A stretch of 64,000 bases of DNA, from contig NZ_JARXHW010000024.1 of the NCBI RefSeq assembly GCF_031127805.1, positions 1 through 64,000 of the forward strand. Direction: 5' to 3'. The DNA is from Thalassobacterium maritimum. GTDB taxonomy: Bacteria; Verrucomicrobiota; Verrucomicrobiia; Opitutales; Coraliomargaritaceae. The stretch's first letter is position 1; every line of letters starts with the position of its first letter. A program made the position numbers and the translations under genes. Below the pieces are notes generated by a model that did not search any database, had not been told where the DNA came from, and saw only the letters and a program-made list of their open reading frames with translations. Below, one piece after another: positions 16,737 through 25,269 of the stretch.

Positions 16737-18833
16737 CTGTCGGCGCAAATCCAGGGTGTGGCGAAATTCCGGTGCGAGCTTGGGCTCAAACTGCGCGGGC
16801 TTGCGGCCGATCAAATCAGAGGCGATCTGCCAACGATCTGCGCGGCGCTGAGCAGCCTCCTCACTCGTTTGCGGACGCCCCTCATAGACGGGCCCGAAGG
16901 GATTCCAGTAATGATAGCGCGCCGCTTGCAGCGTCTCTCCGGAACGCTTGCAGACCCACTCAAATTCGAGCGGCGATTGAATCGGTACGTGCGGATGCAA
17001 GGCCGGATACGCACTAGCACATTTATAACGCAGCCCACAAATCATTTGCCCATTGACCAACTCGAAGGGCACTTGCACTCCGTTGACTAATAACAAGGCG
17101 TCGGCGCACAGGGCGGAATCCGACAGCGTCAACTGCAGCCGGTCGCTGGAATTGTCCACCACCCGCACGGTGTTCGCGCCTTGGCTTTCTTCCGCCATCA
17201 AAGGAAAGGATTCGAAGGCTTGCCGCAAGTCGACATGCCCACCCGGCACCTCTAAGCGCCCGACACTGGGGCAACGGAAGGACAAAACGGGCTCAAGCCA
17301 CTCGGCTTGGAATGGCAAACCATGCGCCGCCAGATCATCGCAGATGACATGCACATCTTCCCACAAAAATGCCGGCAGGAAATAGCGATCGTGTAACAAT
17401 GGGCCAAACCGGTTCAGCGGCTCACTGAAGGGGGCTTTAAATAGGCGCGCGATAATCGTGCGCACAAATAATGCGATCACCGACATGGTCTCGATTTGCG
17501 GAAAAGTCTCAAACGCGCGCAGTTCGATGATGCCCCACTTACCATTGGGCGCAGAGGGATTACAAAACTTATCAAAGCAAATCTCAGTGCGATGCGTGTT
17601 CCCCGAAGAGTCGGTCAGTAAGTTACGGTAAAACTGATCCAATAGCTCTCCCTCAGGCGCCGCACTCAGCGCTTGCACGCCCTCACAGGCCACCTCCAAC
17701 TCATACAAGGAATGCATAGGCCCCTCGTCCACGCGTGGCGCTTGGCTACCGGGACCGACGTATTGCCCCGTAAACAAATAAGAGAGCGCGGGATGATGCT
17801 GCCAATAACGCAAGACCGAAACGATGCGCCGCGGCTCTAATAAAAAGGGATTGCACTCCAAGCTAGGTCCACCAAACGCCAAGTGCGAGCCACCGCCAGT
17901 CCCATAGATCGCTCCATTGAGCTGCCGCTTAGTTAGTTGCAAACCGACAGCGTTGGCGGCCCGCGCGCACTGTCGCAGAAAACGATCGTACTCCACCCAA
18001 GTTGCCGCAGGCGGCAAGTTGATCTCCAAAACTCCAGGGTCCGCGGCCAGCCCAAATTTGAGCAAGGCATCGCCTGCGGCCTTGGGCGCATAGCCGCAAA
18101 ACACGATATCACTAAAAGCACTGGTAGCGATGGTCGCATCAAAAAATGCAATGAGAGCCTGAAAGCCCACCCAGTCCAGCGGCGGCACAAAGATCTCCAA
18201 AGCACCCTTGCGCACTTCGATGGTTAGCGCCGTACGCATAGTGGACTCGTCTAAATCCCCCAGCGGCAAGCGTAGCCCCACAGGGCTGTCGCCCATAAAT
18301 AATTGCAATGGTTCCTCCTCTGAAAACGGCCACTGCGCCGAGGTCCATTCTCCCTCAACATAATCAAGCGGTAAGACCCAGCCAGTCGGCGTCCTTTGCT
18401 CCGCCTCACAAGCGGGCAGCACGAAGTCACTCAAGCCCAAGTGCTCAGCGACCGTTTGCATTAAACTACCAGCGGCAGCTGGCTCATTCTGCCCCGGCAC
18501 ATCGTCCAGCAACATGCGAGCTGTATCCGACCAGAGCGGCTCCCCCGACTGACGGTGTAACAACATGCAGTTCCAACGAGGCAGCGGTTCGCCCGGATAC
18601 CATTTGCCAAATACCTGCATGGTTAAAGCGCCCGGATAGACCTCACGTATCAGCTCGGCTGTCATACGCCGGGCATAGCCCAGCTTTTGCTCCCCCATCG
18701 CGGCATTGTTCCATTCAGGAGCGTCCGGCTGAGCAGGAATAAAGGTCGGCTCGCCTCCCATCGTCAAGGCGATGCCTTGCGACTGCAGCGAATCTTCAAC
18801 TTGTTTGGCGAGGGATTGAATATTTGGGCTCAT
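16725..18833 (-). CDS. DUF2126 putative amidoligase
   Basis: The 702 residues match the DUF2126/COG4196 family (PF09899, described as a putative amidoligase). The start is LTMGGEPTFI, with KWYPGEPLPRW, YGTGGGSHLAFGGPSL, and GKWGIIELRAFE later. The family usually follows a transglutaminase domain on the same chain. Here the transglutaminase is the preceding separate gene (18855-19745), 21 bases away, so the fusion is split. It is the last gene of the seven-gene run and has no signal peptide. The predicted chemistry is ATP-dependent amide-bond formation on a peptide or protein, inferred from published family analysis and not demonstrated. Its 3' end touches the broken deacetylase. Confidence 0.85.
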   Translation of the reverse strand: MSPNIQSLAKQVEDSLQSQGIALTMGGEPTFIPAQPDAPEWNNAAMGEQKLGYARRMTAELIREVYPGALTMQVFGKWYPGEPLPRWNCMLLHRQSGEPLWSDTARMLLDDVPGQNEPAAAGSLMQTVAEHLGLSDFVLPACEAEQRTPTGWVLPLDYVEGEWTSAQWPFSEEEPLQLFMGDSPVGLRLPLGDLDESTMRTALTIEVRKGALEIFVPPLDWVGFQALIAFFDATIATSAFSDIVFCGYAPKAAGDALLKFGLAADPGVLEINLPPAATWVEYDRFLRQCARAANAVGLQLTKRQLNGAIYGTGGGSHLAFGGPSLECNPFLLEPRRIVSVLRYWQHHPALSYLFTGQYVGPGSQAPRVDEGPMHSLYELEVACEGVQALSAAPEGELLDQFYRNLLTDSSGNTHRTEICFDKFCNPSAPNGKWGIIELRAFETFPQIETMSVIALFVRTIIARLFKAPFSEPLNRFGPLLHDRYFLPAFLWEDVHVICDDLAAHGLPFQAEWLEPVLSFRCPSVGRLEVPGGHVDLRQAFESFPLMAEESQGANTVRVVDNSSDRLQLTLSDSALCADALLLVNGVQVPFELVNGQMICGLRYKCASAYPALHPHVPIQSPLEFEWVCKRSGETLQAARYHYWNPFGPVYEGRPQTSEEAAQRRADRWQIASDLIGRKPAQFEPKLAPEFRHTLDLRRQLRG

Positions 18834-18854
18834 AGTAAAATTCGTAGAAAAAAA

Positions 18855-19745
18855 TCATTGATCCATCCCCTCGATCTCAAGACTGACATCCATCGTGGAT
18901 GCAACGGATGCGTTAGCGAAATAAGAACCTTGAATCGGATCAACGGCCTTCGGGTCGTGCGAGACGGCACAGGGAATAAAAAACCCATTGGCTAAAATAC
19001 CATTGGTCGGGTCAAAGCCCTTCCACCCGGCACCGGGCAAATAAATCTCCGCCCAAGCGTGCATGGAACCGACCGCCCGGTTAAACACATGCGTGTCCTC
19101 ACCCGCAACAGGAGGATCATATAAATACCCACTACAGAAACGAGCCGCGAAACCAAGCTGCCGCGTAATCGCAATAAATAGCACTGCCATATCGCGACAG
19201 GACCCGGTCCTCAACGCCAATGTCGTATCCGGATCTTGAATACCCTCCTCATCACGCCGCACATAGTTAATATCGCGCGCCACGGCGGCATTTAGATCCG
19301 ACAAAAACTGCACCACATCGACATGTTGCATCGGACTCGGCACAGCCTGATAAAACCAGTCCAAGACACGACCAGCCCCTTTGGGCGCTTGAGCGTTCAC
19401 ATAGGGCCGAAGTGCAGTCAAGTCGGGCTCACGATAACTTAAAGGATATGCAGTGGCATAGCTTTCGAGAATAAAGTCGAAGGGGTTATCTTCGCCGACC
19501 TCGATCACGATCGAGGTATTGAAACTTAACTGCTGCGATTCGAGCAAACCGAAATTACAGCGCAACACTAGATTGCCATAAGCATCACGCAGCCATCGTT
19601 GCTGCGAAGCAGGCGTGGTGGCTACCTCGAAGCGTACAACGTGGCGCAAGTGACTATCGAGTGGTCGTAAAAACAATGCGTGATCACTAAAACTGACAGC
19701 GCGTTCATAACTATGCGTCGTGTGATGTTGGATACTTAATTTCAT
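18855..19745 (-). CDS. Transglutaminase-like protease/ligase (first of three)
   Basis: The 296 residues comprise an N-terminal beta domain of the bacterial transglutaminase type (MKLSIQHHTTHSYERAVSF) and a C-terminal papain-like core. The triad is visible: Cys183 in TGSCRDMAVLF, His229 in SMHAWAEIYLPG and Asp245 in GFDPTNG. The RTGSCRD context differs from the HGVCQDF of its two paralogues. Such proteins may cut or form isopeptide/amide bonds and are cytosolic here (no signal). The ATG at 19745 overlaps the stop of the upstream gene by four bases (ATGA). It lies directly before the DUF2126 gene, with which it is normally fused. Confidence 0.9.
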   Translation of the reverse strand: MKLSIQHHTTHSYERAVSFSDHALFLRPLDSHLRHVVRFEVATTPASQQRWLRDAYGNLVLRCNFGLLESQQLSFNTSIVIEVGEDNPFDFILESYATAYPLSYREPDLTALRPYVNAQAPKGAGRVLDWFYQAVPSPMQHVDVVQFLSDLNAAVARDINYVRRDEEGIQDPDTTLALRTGSCRDMAVLFIAITRQLGFAARFCSGYLYDPPVAGEDTHVFNRAVGSMHAWAEIYLPGAGWKGFDPTNGILANGFFIPCAVSHDPKAVDPIQGSYFANASVASTMDVSLEIEGMDQ

Positions 19746-20611
19746 GTATTTTGCTTCGTTCGTTCCAGTGAGACAATCACATTCAAGCGTTGGTCCGTCG
19801 CCCCTTTATACGTGCCCCGCATCGGTGCCACATCGCGATAGTCACGACCGACAGCCACTTCGATGTGCCGCTCGCCTACGGCTTGATTATTAGTCGGATC
19901 CAGCCCCCACCAAGTGCCCCCGGGCAGATAGACTTCAACCCAAGCATGACTGGCCGCCGCACCGATTAAGGCGGGGTCCGTAGTCTCCGGATCATAAGCC
20001 TCAATATAGCCACTCACATAGCGGGCCGGTATGCCGTTACTGCGCAAGATAGCGAGCATCAGATGCGCAAAATCCTGACACACGCCATGGCGCTTACGCA
20101 CCACTTCCGCGATCGGGGTGGAGATGTCGGTCGCCCCCGACTGATACTTAAAATTCTCATAGATCCAAGTATAGAGCGTGCGCAAAGCATCACCATACGA
20201 ATCCGCCTGCTTGAAAAATTGCTTACGAATACGGCGATGCTGGTTAAGCGGCACATGGTAACTCGGCTCCAAGAACTCAAATAACTGGTAGCGCATACTA
20301 TTAAAGATCTGCCGCACCTCGCCCACGCACAGATCCAATGCCGCGGTGGGCGGCTCCACTGCGAAAGTTTCAACTTCCGTCTCCGAAGTGACCGTGAGTG
20401 CATTGTGTCGGTGTGGGATCGTGAAAAACTCCACGTGGTTACCAAAATAATCAACGTAGTGATCCACCTTGGCTGCAGGCGTGATATCCAAACGCCGATT
20501 TAATATGCGCTGCGAAGCATTGGTTTGCGGCCACACGCGTAACTCTGCAAACGACTCAGAGGCCGGAACAGCGTATTTATATTCGGTGGTATGGGAGACT
20601 CGGAAGCGCAT
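19742..20611 (-). CDS. Transglutaminase-like protein (second of three)
   Basis: This 289-residue protein starts at the internal ATG 20611 (MRFRVSHTTEYKYAVPASES). The frame stays open 13 codons upstream but without a sensible start. It has the N-terminal bacterial transglutaminase beta domain, then the core with Cys178 in RHGVCQDFAHL, His222 in ASHAWVEVYLPG and Asp238 in GLDPTNN. The closing motif AVGRDYRDVAPMRGTYKG is typical of this operon family. It overlaps the next gene by four bases and follows the fused ATP-grasp/alpha-E gene by 42 bases, so the three are one transcription unit. Confidence 0.92.
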   Translation of the reverse strand: MRFRVSHTTEYKYAVPASESFAELRVWPQTNASQRILNRRLDITPAAKVDHYVDYFGNHVEFFTIPHRHNALTVTSETEVETFAVEPPTAALDLCVGEVRQIFNSMRYQLFEFLEPSYHVPLNQHRRIRKQFFKQADSYGDALRTLYTWIYENFKYQSGATDISTPIAEVVRKRHGVCQDFAHLMLAILRSNGIPARYVSGYIEAYDPETTDPALIGAAASHAWVEVYLPGGTWWGLDPTNNQAVGERHIEVAVGRDYRDVAPMRGTYKGATDQRLNVIVSLERTKQNT

Positions 20612-20653
20612 GAAACAATAATTGAATAAGCAAAAAGAACGCCAACTCACAGT

Positions 20654-23218
20654 TTATTCCAAACCAAAGAGCGTCGGCTCACGCGCAAAAACATCCTGAT
20701 GACTAAAAAAGATATCCTCCAGGCGCTCGTGCAAGGCCTCCACTTGCTCCGCAAGGCCGGCAAAAGCCTCGCCCACAAACTCCGCCGAGTGCTGGGCCGA
20801 TTTAGGCGGCAGCTCACCAGCATCCAACCAGCCCACTTCATCCATCGGGCTCTGAGCCAAAGGAAAATCAGCCAATACCTGCAACAAGCCATGAATCTGA
20901 TCACTCAGATCACTGCCCAGCGCGCGTGCCCCATTGTAAGAAAGTGTGCCGATCGCATAATCTAAATTACGCAGACAGAAATTAACCGAACTCGGCACAT
21001 GCTTCGCCTGCAGCATCAAACTGCAAATGCGGTCGACATAGGCGCGTGAACGAAACTCTCGCCGATACGCGTCCAGACAGCCAAGTAAGCGCAACAAAGC
21101 AGTCAAATCGGCGCTCTCCTCGTCCACTTCATGGTAGGCCTCTACCACTCGCGGCATCGCGACCTTTAAAACTGCTAAGGCTCCGACCGCACGCTCAAAA
21201 AAGATGCCAACACGATAAAACTGCCAGGTATCATCATGCGGCATGGTGCGCTCCGCGGTGCCATTAAAGCGAGCCAGTTCACTCACCATATGCGCGCACA
21301 GCTCTGCCAGTCGCGCACGGCTCACTGGGCGCTTCGCCTCTGCGTTGAGGTAAAGTGTGATATCTTCCAAGACTTCACGACACTCGGGACTGATCACCTC
21401 TCGCACACGCTCCAGCGAATTGCGGGCATAGCTGATACACGCACGCACCGAAGCCCCCTCATTGGCATCCAACAAAAGACTCTTAGAGAGCGGTAAAGTA
21501 TCGCGCGGCGGTCGCTTACGCTTCGTCACATCACTCTGCCCCGTGGCCGCAGCCACCGCTTGCAGCAGCGGCCAGTAAGTGCGCTGCTCTGCATGCGCCA
21601 TCTGATCCCAACGCAAACGCTCTAAGGTATAAAATTGACGCGCAGTATTCTCCGCCCGCTCCAAATAGCGCCCGGCCCAGTACAGCGACTCCGCCACACG
21701 ACTACTGATCGAGAAGCGCTCCCCCATCTGTGCCGGTGGACGCTTAGGCGCGGAATCCTGCACCACACTGTCGGGCACCCACACATCTTTCAGACCGTCC
21801 GTGGCAATCGTCAATCGCCGCGTACGATGCCCCGAAACTTTCTGCCGTACCATGCCACCCGGCAGCACAATAGGCTCCTTACCAAGAATATAATAAACAC
21901 GCAAATACCCACCCCGCGCCGAAAATTCACCCTCCTTAAAACGAGGAAGCTTGGCAGGTTCAGGAATCGATTGCGCCACAAAATAATCAGCATGCTTCCG
22001 GGCAATACGCGCCAAAGAAGCCGCTGAATTTTGCGGGCGCTCCCCGCAAATTTGCCACAACATATCATGATCCTGCATGGGTTTGAGCACAAAGTCCTCG
22101 CGGTGCTCACTCACATATTCCCGTTGATCCACATCGCTCAAATGAAAAGTCTCCACTGAGCGCAAGATCGGGCTCTCATTACGATAGTGCCCAATAATAC
22201 GATCACTGTATCGTAACAAAGCACGATTATCCGTCACCCCCGCACCCGGCGCATTCACAATCGCCACATTGCCCTGACGCCAGGCGTTGATCAGCCCCGG
22301 CAAGCCAAAGACATTTGCATTCGGCACCGCAATCGGGTCCAACGCAGAACTTTCCACCCGCCGATAAATCACATCAACCGGCTCCAGGCCTCGAATCGTT
22401 TTCAAAAACACACGACTCTCGCGCACCAAAAGATCGCTCGACTGCGCAATCGAGATCCCCATGTGACGCGCAATAAAAGCCTCTTCAAAATAAGCCTGCC
22501 CCGGCTGCCCACTCGTCAACAACAAGATATGTGGGTTCGCCCGTGCGGACTGCGCGCGCAACATTTCTAGCAAGTAAGTGCTAAAGCCCGCCACCGGCGC
22601 CACATCCACACGCTCATACAGCTCAGGAAAGACCTGAGATAAGATACGGCGATTTTGTAACACATGCGACAAACCAAAGGGCGTGCCCATATGATTTTCG
22701 ACCACACGCCAGTCCCCCTCGCCCGCGTCTACCAAATCAAATGCGCCAAACTGCGAATATTCTCCATAAGGCACCTCGATTCCACTCAAAGGCCGCAAAA
22801 AGGCTGGGTCACGGAGCGCCAAGTCATGCGGAATCACTCGCTGACGCAAAATATTCTGCTGCGAGTATAAATCCTGCGCATAGGCATTAAACGCCAAGGC
22901 TCGCTGCACCACCCCCGTAGAAATCAGCTGCCACTCCTCCGCACCCAAGGAGAGCGGAAACAAATCCAAGCCCCAGGGGTTCGCACTGGAGCGACTAGAG
23001 GTTACATCCGAAAACTGTAGGCCCAACTCCTCCACCGCAAAATCCAACCGCTGCTGACGCTGGTTCAAGTCCCCGGGGGAACAAGACCGAATCACATCTA
23101 CAATCGGAGCATAAGGCGCACGCGCAGAGCCCTCAGCATCGAACACAGCCGAAGCCCCCCCTCCGTGAAAACCACGAAAAGGGTCCACCTTCAAACGAAC
23201 CTCATCAAGCTTGCGCAT
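20654..23218 (-). CDS. Fused circularly permuted ATP-grasp and alpha-E domain protein
   Basis: Of 854 residues, 1-480 are a circularly permuted ATP-grasp ligase domain (COG2308-like) and 503-850 an alpha-E helical domain (COG2307), starting SSRVAESLYWAGRYLERAEN with the conserved Glu520-Arg521. ATP-grasp members join a carboxylate to an amine using ATP. Several key motifs are eroded compared with the unfused paralogue at 25270. VENHMGTPFGLSHVLQNR (173-190) stands for LEDNARSPSGVSYLLENR, the Gly-rich loop after Lys379 (LKPMQDHDMLWQICG) has lost GGYGM, and YLRVYYI replaces DLRPYIL. The ligase half may be weak, altered or structural. The gene lies between transglutaminase genes. Confidence 0.88.
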   Translation of the reverse strand: MRKLDEVRLKVDPFRGFHGGGASAVFDAEGSARAPYAPIVDVIRSCSPGDLNQRQQRLDFAVEELGLQFSDVTSSRSSANPWGLDLFPLSLGAEEWQLISTGVVQRALAFNAYAQDLYSQQNILRQRVIPHDLALRDPAFLRPLSGIEVPYGEYSQFGAFDLVDAGEGDWRVVENHMGTPFGLSHVLQNRRILSQVFPELYERVDVAPVAGFSTYLLEMLRAQSARANPHILLLTSGQPGQAYFEEAFIARHMGISIAQSSDLLVRESRVFLKTIRGLEPVDVIYRRVESSALDPIAVPNANVFGLPGLINAWRQGNVAIVNAPGAGVTDNRALLRYSDRIIGHYRNESPILRSVETFHLSDVDQREYVSEHREDFVLKPMQDHDMLWQICGERPQNSAASLARIARKHADYFVAQSIPEPAKLPRFKEGEFSARGGYLRVYYILGKEPIVLPGGMVRQKVSGHRTRRLTIATDGLKDVWVPDSVVQDSAPKRPPAQMGERFSISSRVAESLYWAGRYLERAENTARQFYTLERLRWDQMAHAEQRTYWPLLQAVAAATGQSDVTKRKRPPRDTLPLSKSLLLDANEGASVRACISYARNSLERVREVISPECREVLEDITLYLNAEAKRPVSRARLAELCAHMVSELARFNGTAERTMPHDDTWQFYRVGIFFERAVGALAVLKVAMPRVVEAYHEVDEESADLTALLRLLGCLDAYRREFRSRAYVDRICSLMLQAKHVPSSVNFCLRNLDYAIGTLSYNGARALGSDLSDQIHGLLQVLADFPLAQSPMDEVGWLDAGELPPKSAQHSAEFVGEAFAGLAEQVEALHERLEDIFFSHQDVFAREPTLFGLE

Positions 23219-23367
23219 ATGCCGTCAAAATGCATCGCAGTTTGAATGATTGAAAGCCCAATCTACACAGACTGTAAGCGACGCCTCGCCATGCGCGTCG
23301 CCACCGAAACAGCACAAAACATCTCTCGCGTAACACCACCTAACAGCAATACAGTCAGACTCTCGGC

Positions 23368-24216
23368 TCACACGAGTGCCACCCGAACAGCGACCTCCAT
23401 CTCGGCCACCGCTTCGCCGCGGTAGGTACCAGCCAGCGGACGCACATCTACATAATCGCGCCCGATCGCCAACTTGATATAACGTACATCAGCACGCCGA
23501 TTATGCGTCGGGTCATAGCCCGCCCAACCAATGCCGGGCAGGAAACACTCCACCCAAGCATGTGAGGCCGAGTTATCATCAGCCGAGCCAGACACGGATT
23601 TTTCGACATAAAAATAGCCACTCACATAGCGTGCGGGAATCTTAATGGAGCGACAAAGCGCAATCATAACATGAGCAAAATCCTGACATACGCCCCGCTT
23701 ATGTTTGAACACCTGTATCACATCCGTCTCCACCTGTGTACTACCCGGCGCATAGCGAAACTCTCTAAAGATATATGCCATCAGCGCCTCTACCCGTAAA
23801 CGCACATCCTCCACACCCGTAACGATCTCAGTGGCCTCATGCTCAAACATGGGGCCCAGCAACACTCGCTGACTGCCCGCTAAAAAATCATAATATCGCT
23901 CATCTCGATCCAAGCCCGTGAGCCCCGCCAGTGGACAGGGGACCGTGAAATCCCGCGTGTCGGGCATCGTCTCCACCAACGAGCGAGCCTCGACTTCCAG
24001 CCAGTCGTGCGGCTCCATCACTTCGAAATGATGTACTTGATTCGTATAGAAATCCAAACGCCGCAGCACCCGTGGCTCTTGCGGCAAAATCTTTAGCGTA
24101 AACGATTCGCAGCACTGCAACTCATCGGAAACAGGACAAAGATGGGCATCATTAAAGCTCTCCCACACTGGATTGGCGTAAGTATAGCGAGTGACATGTT
24201 GGACAGAGAACTTCAT
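23368..24216 (-). CDS. Transglutaminase-like protein (third of three)
   Basis: The 282-residue protein starts at ATG 24216 (MKFSVQHVTRYTYANPV), nine bases after the stop of the alpha-E gene. The N-terminal beta domain is followed by the core triad Cys177 in RGVCQDFAHV, His219 in ASHAWVECFLPG and Asp235 in GYDPTHN. The tail AIGRDYVDVRPLAGTYRGEA is standard for the family that travels with alpha-E and ATP-grasp genes. It is more like the second transglutaminase (19742) than the first. There is no signal peptide. With the two genes upstream it forms the classic three-gene ATP-grasp / alpha-E / transglutaminase unit. Confidence 0.92.
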   Translation of the reverse strand: MKFSVQHVTRYTYANPVWESFNDAHLCPVSDELQCCESFTLKILPQEPRVLRRLDFYTNQVHHFEVMEPHDWLEVEARSLVETMPDTRDFTVPCPLAGLTGLDRDERYYDFLAGSQRVLLGPMFEHEATEIVTGVEDVRLRVEALMAYIFREFRYAPGSTQVETDVIQVFKHKRGVCQDFAHVMIALCRSIKIPARYVSGYFYVEKSVSGSADDNSASHAWVECFLPGIGWAGYDPTHNRRADVRYIKLAIGRDYVDVRPLAGTYRGEAVAEMEVAVRVALV

Positions 24217-24225
24217 AGCAAACAA

Positions 24226-25236
24226 CTACTGTTGCTGCTGTTGTTGCTGCGTGGCAATCTCTGTCTCCATATCGGGGCGTGCGTGGAACATGTAATTTTC
24301 GAACATCACCATGCCGATCTCGACGAAACGTTCTTGCAACTGACCTAAATACTGGTGCAAGCCCGACTGAAAGACCTCGTCAATATTGCTATAGGTCAGG
24401 TCGCTCATCAAACGTCCCGAGACGCGCTCGACATCGTTGGAGTAGAAACCGGGATTACAGCCGGAAATCTTATGCAAATTCGCGTCCAAATGACGCACAC
24501 AGGACAAGATCGAGCGTGGGAAGTGCTGATCGAAGATCAGAAAGTTAGCGACTTTCATCGGATTCACAGCAGTCACATAAAAGCTATGATAGGCCTCAAA
24601 TCCACTACATGATTTTAAAATAGCCCCCCATTGCACCGCATCGATGGCCCCGCCGACATCGTCCACGCTGGGCAGCAGCATGTGGTACTTAATATCGAGA
24701 ATGCGACTCGTTTTGTCCGCACGCTCTAAATATTTACCCACCTGCATGAAGTAAAAACCTTCGTTGTGCGAGAAGGTGGAATCGGTCATCCCTTGAAATA
24801 AATGACTGTAATCCTGAATTTGTTTATAAAATTCATACGGGCCCTCTTCCCAAACTTTTTTTGCGTTATTGGACTTCAAAAACAAATAAGCATCGTTCAA
24901 GCATTGCCACATCTCCGTCGAGATTTGATCGCGAATCATACGCGCGTTCTCCCGAGCCGCAAACATGCAAGCAATCACCGAACTAGAATTCTCTGGGTTA
25001 AAGGTCAAAAAGTCTGTCACACTTTGTGAGTCGGCACGCTCATAAAGCTCATAGAACAGCTCCTCCTCGCCAGCAGCACGGATCACGGGCTCCCAGTGTT
25101 CCTTTAATTTGTCATCATCCAGAGCCTCAAAATCGAGTAATAGTTGAAGATTTACATCCAACAAACGGGCAATATTTTCGGCCCGTTCGATGTAACGGCT
25201 CATCCAGTAGAGAGAATCGGCAACGCGTGAAAGCAT
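24226..25236 (-). CDS. Alpha-E domain protein with C-terminal polyglutamine tail
   Basis: The 336-residue all-helical protein of the alpha-E family (COG2307/PF04168) opens MLSRVADSLYWMSRYIERAENIAR, with the Glu-Arg signature. These proteins are found next to or fused to permuted ATP-grasp ligases and probably hold or present the substrate; no activity has been shown. The last seven codons (24229-24249) are all glutamine, giving the end ATQQQQQQQ, which I would not expect in the family. The stop lies nine bases before a transglutaminase start. The run is mixed CAA and CAG. It follows the ATP-grasp gene by 33 bases. Confidence 0.9.
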   Translation of the reverse strand: MLSRVADSLYWMSRYIERAENIARLLDVNLQLLLDFEALDDDKLKEHWEPVIRAAGEEELFYELYERADSQSVTDFLTFNPENSSSVIACMFAARENARMIRDQISTEMWQCLNDAYLFLKSNNAKKVWEEGPYEFYKQIQDYSHLFQGMTDSTFSHNEGFYFMQVGKYLERADKTSRILDIKYHMLLPSVDDVGGAIDAVQWGAILKSCSGFEAYHSFYVTAVNPMKVANFLIFDQHFPRSILSCVRHLDANLHKISGCNPGFYSNDVERVSGRLMSDLTYSNIDEVFQSGLHQYLGQLQERFVEIGMVMFENYMFHARPDMETEIATQQQQQQQ

Positions 25237-25269
25237 AGTATAATATATTTCTTAAAGATTAAAGTGGTC

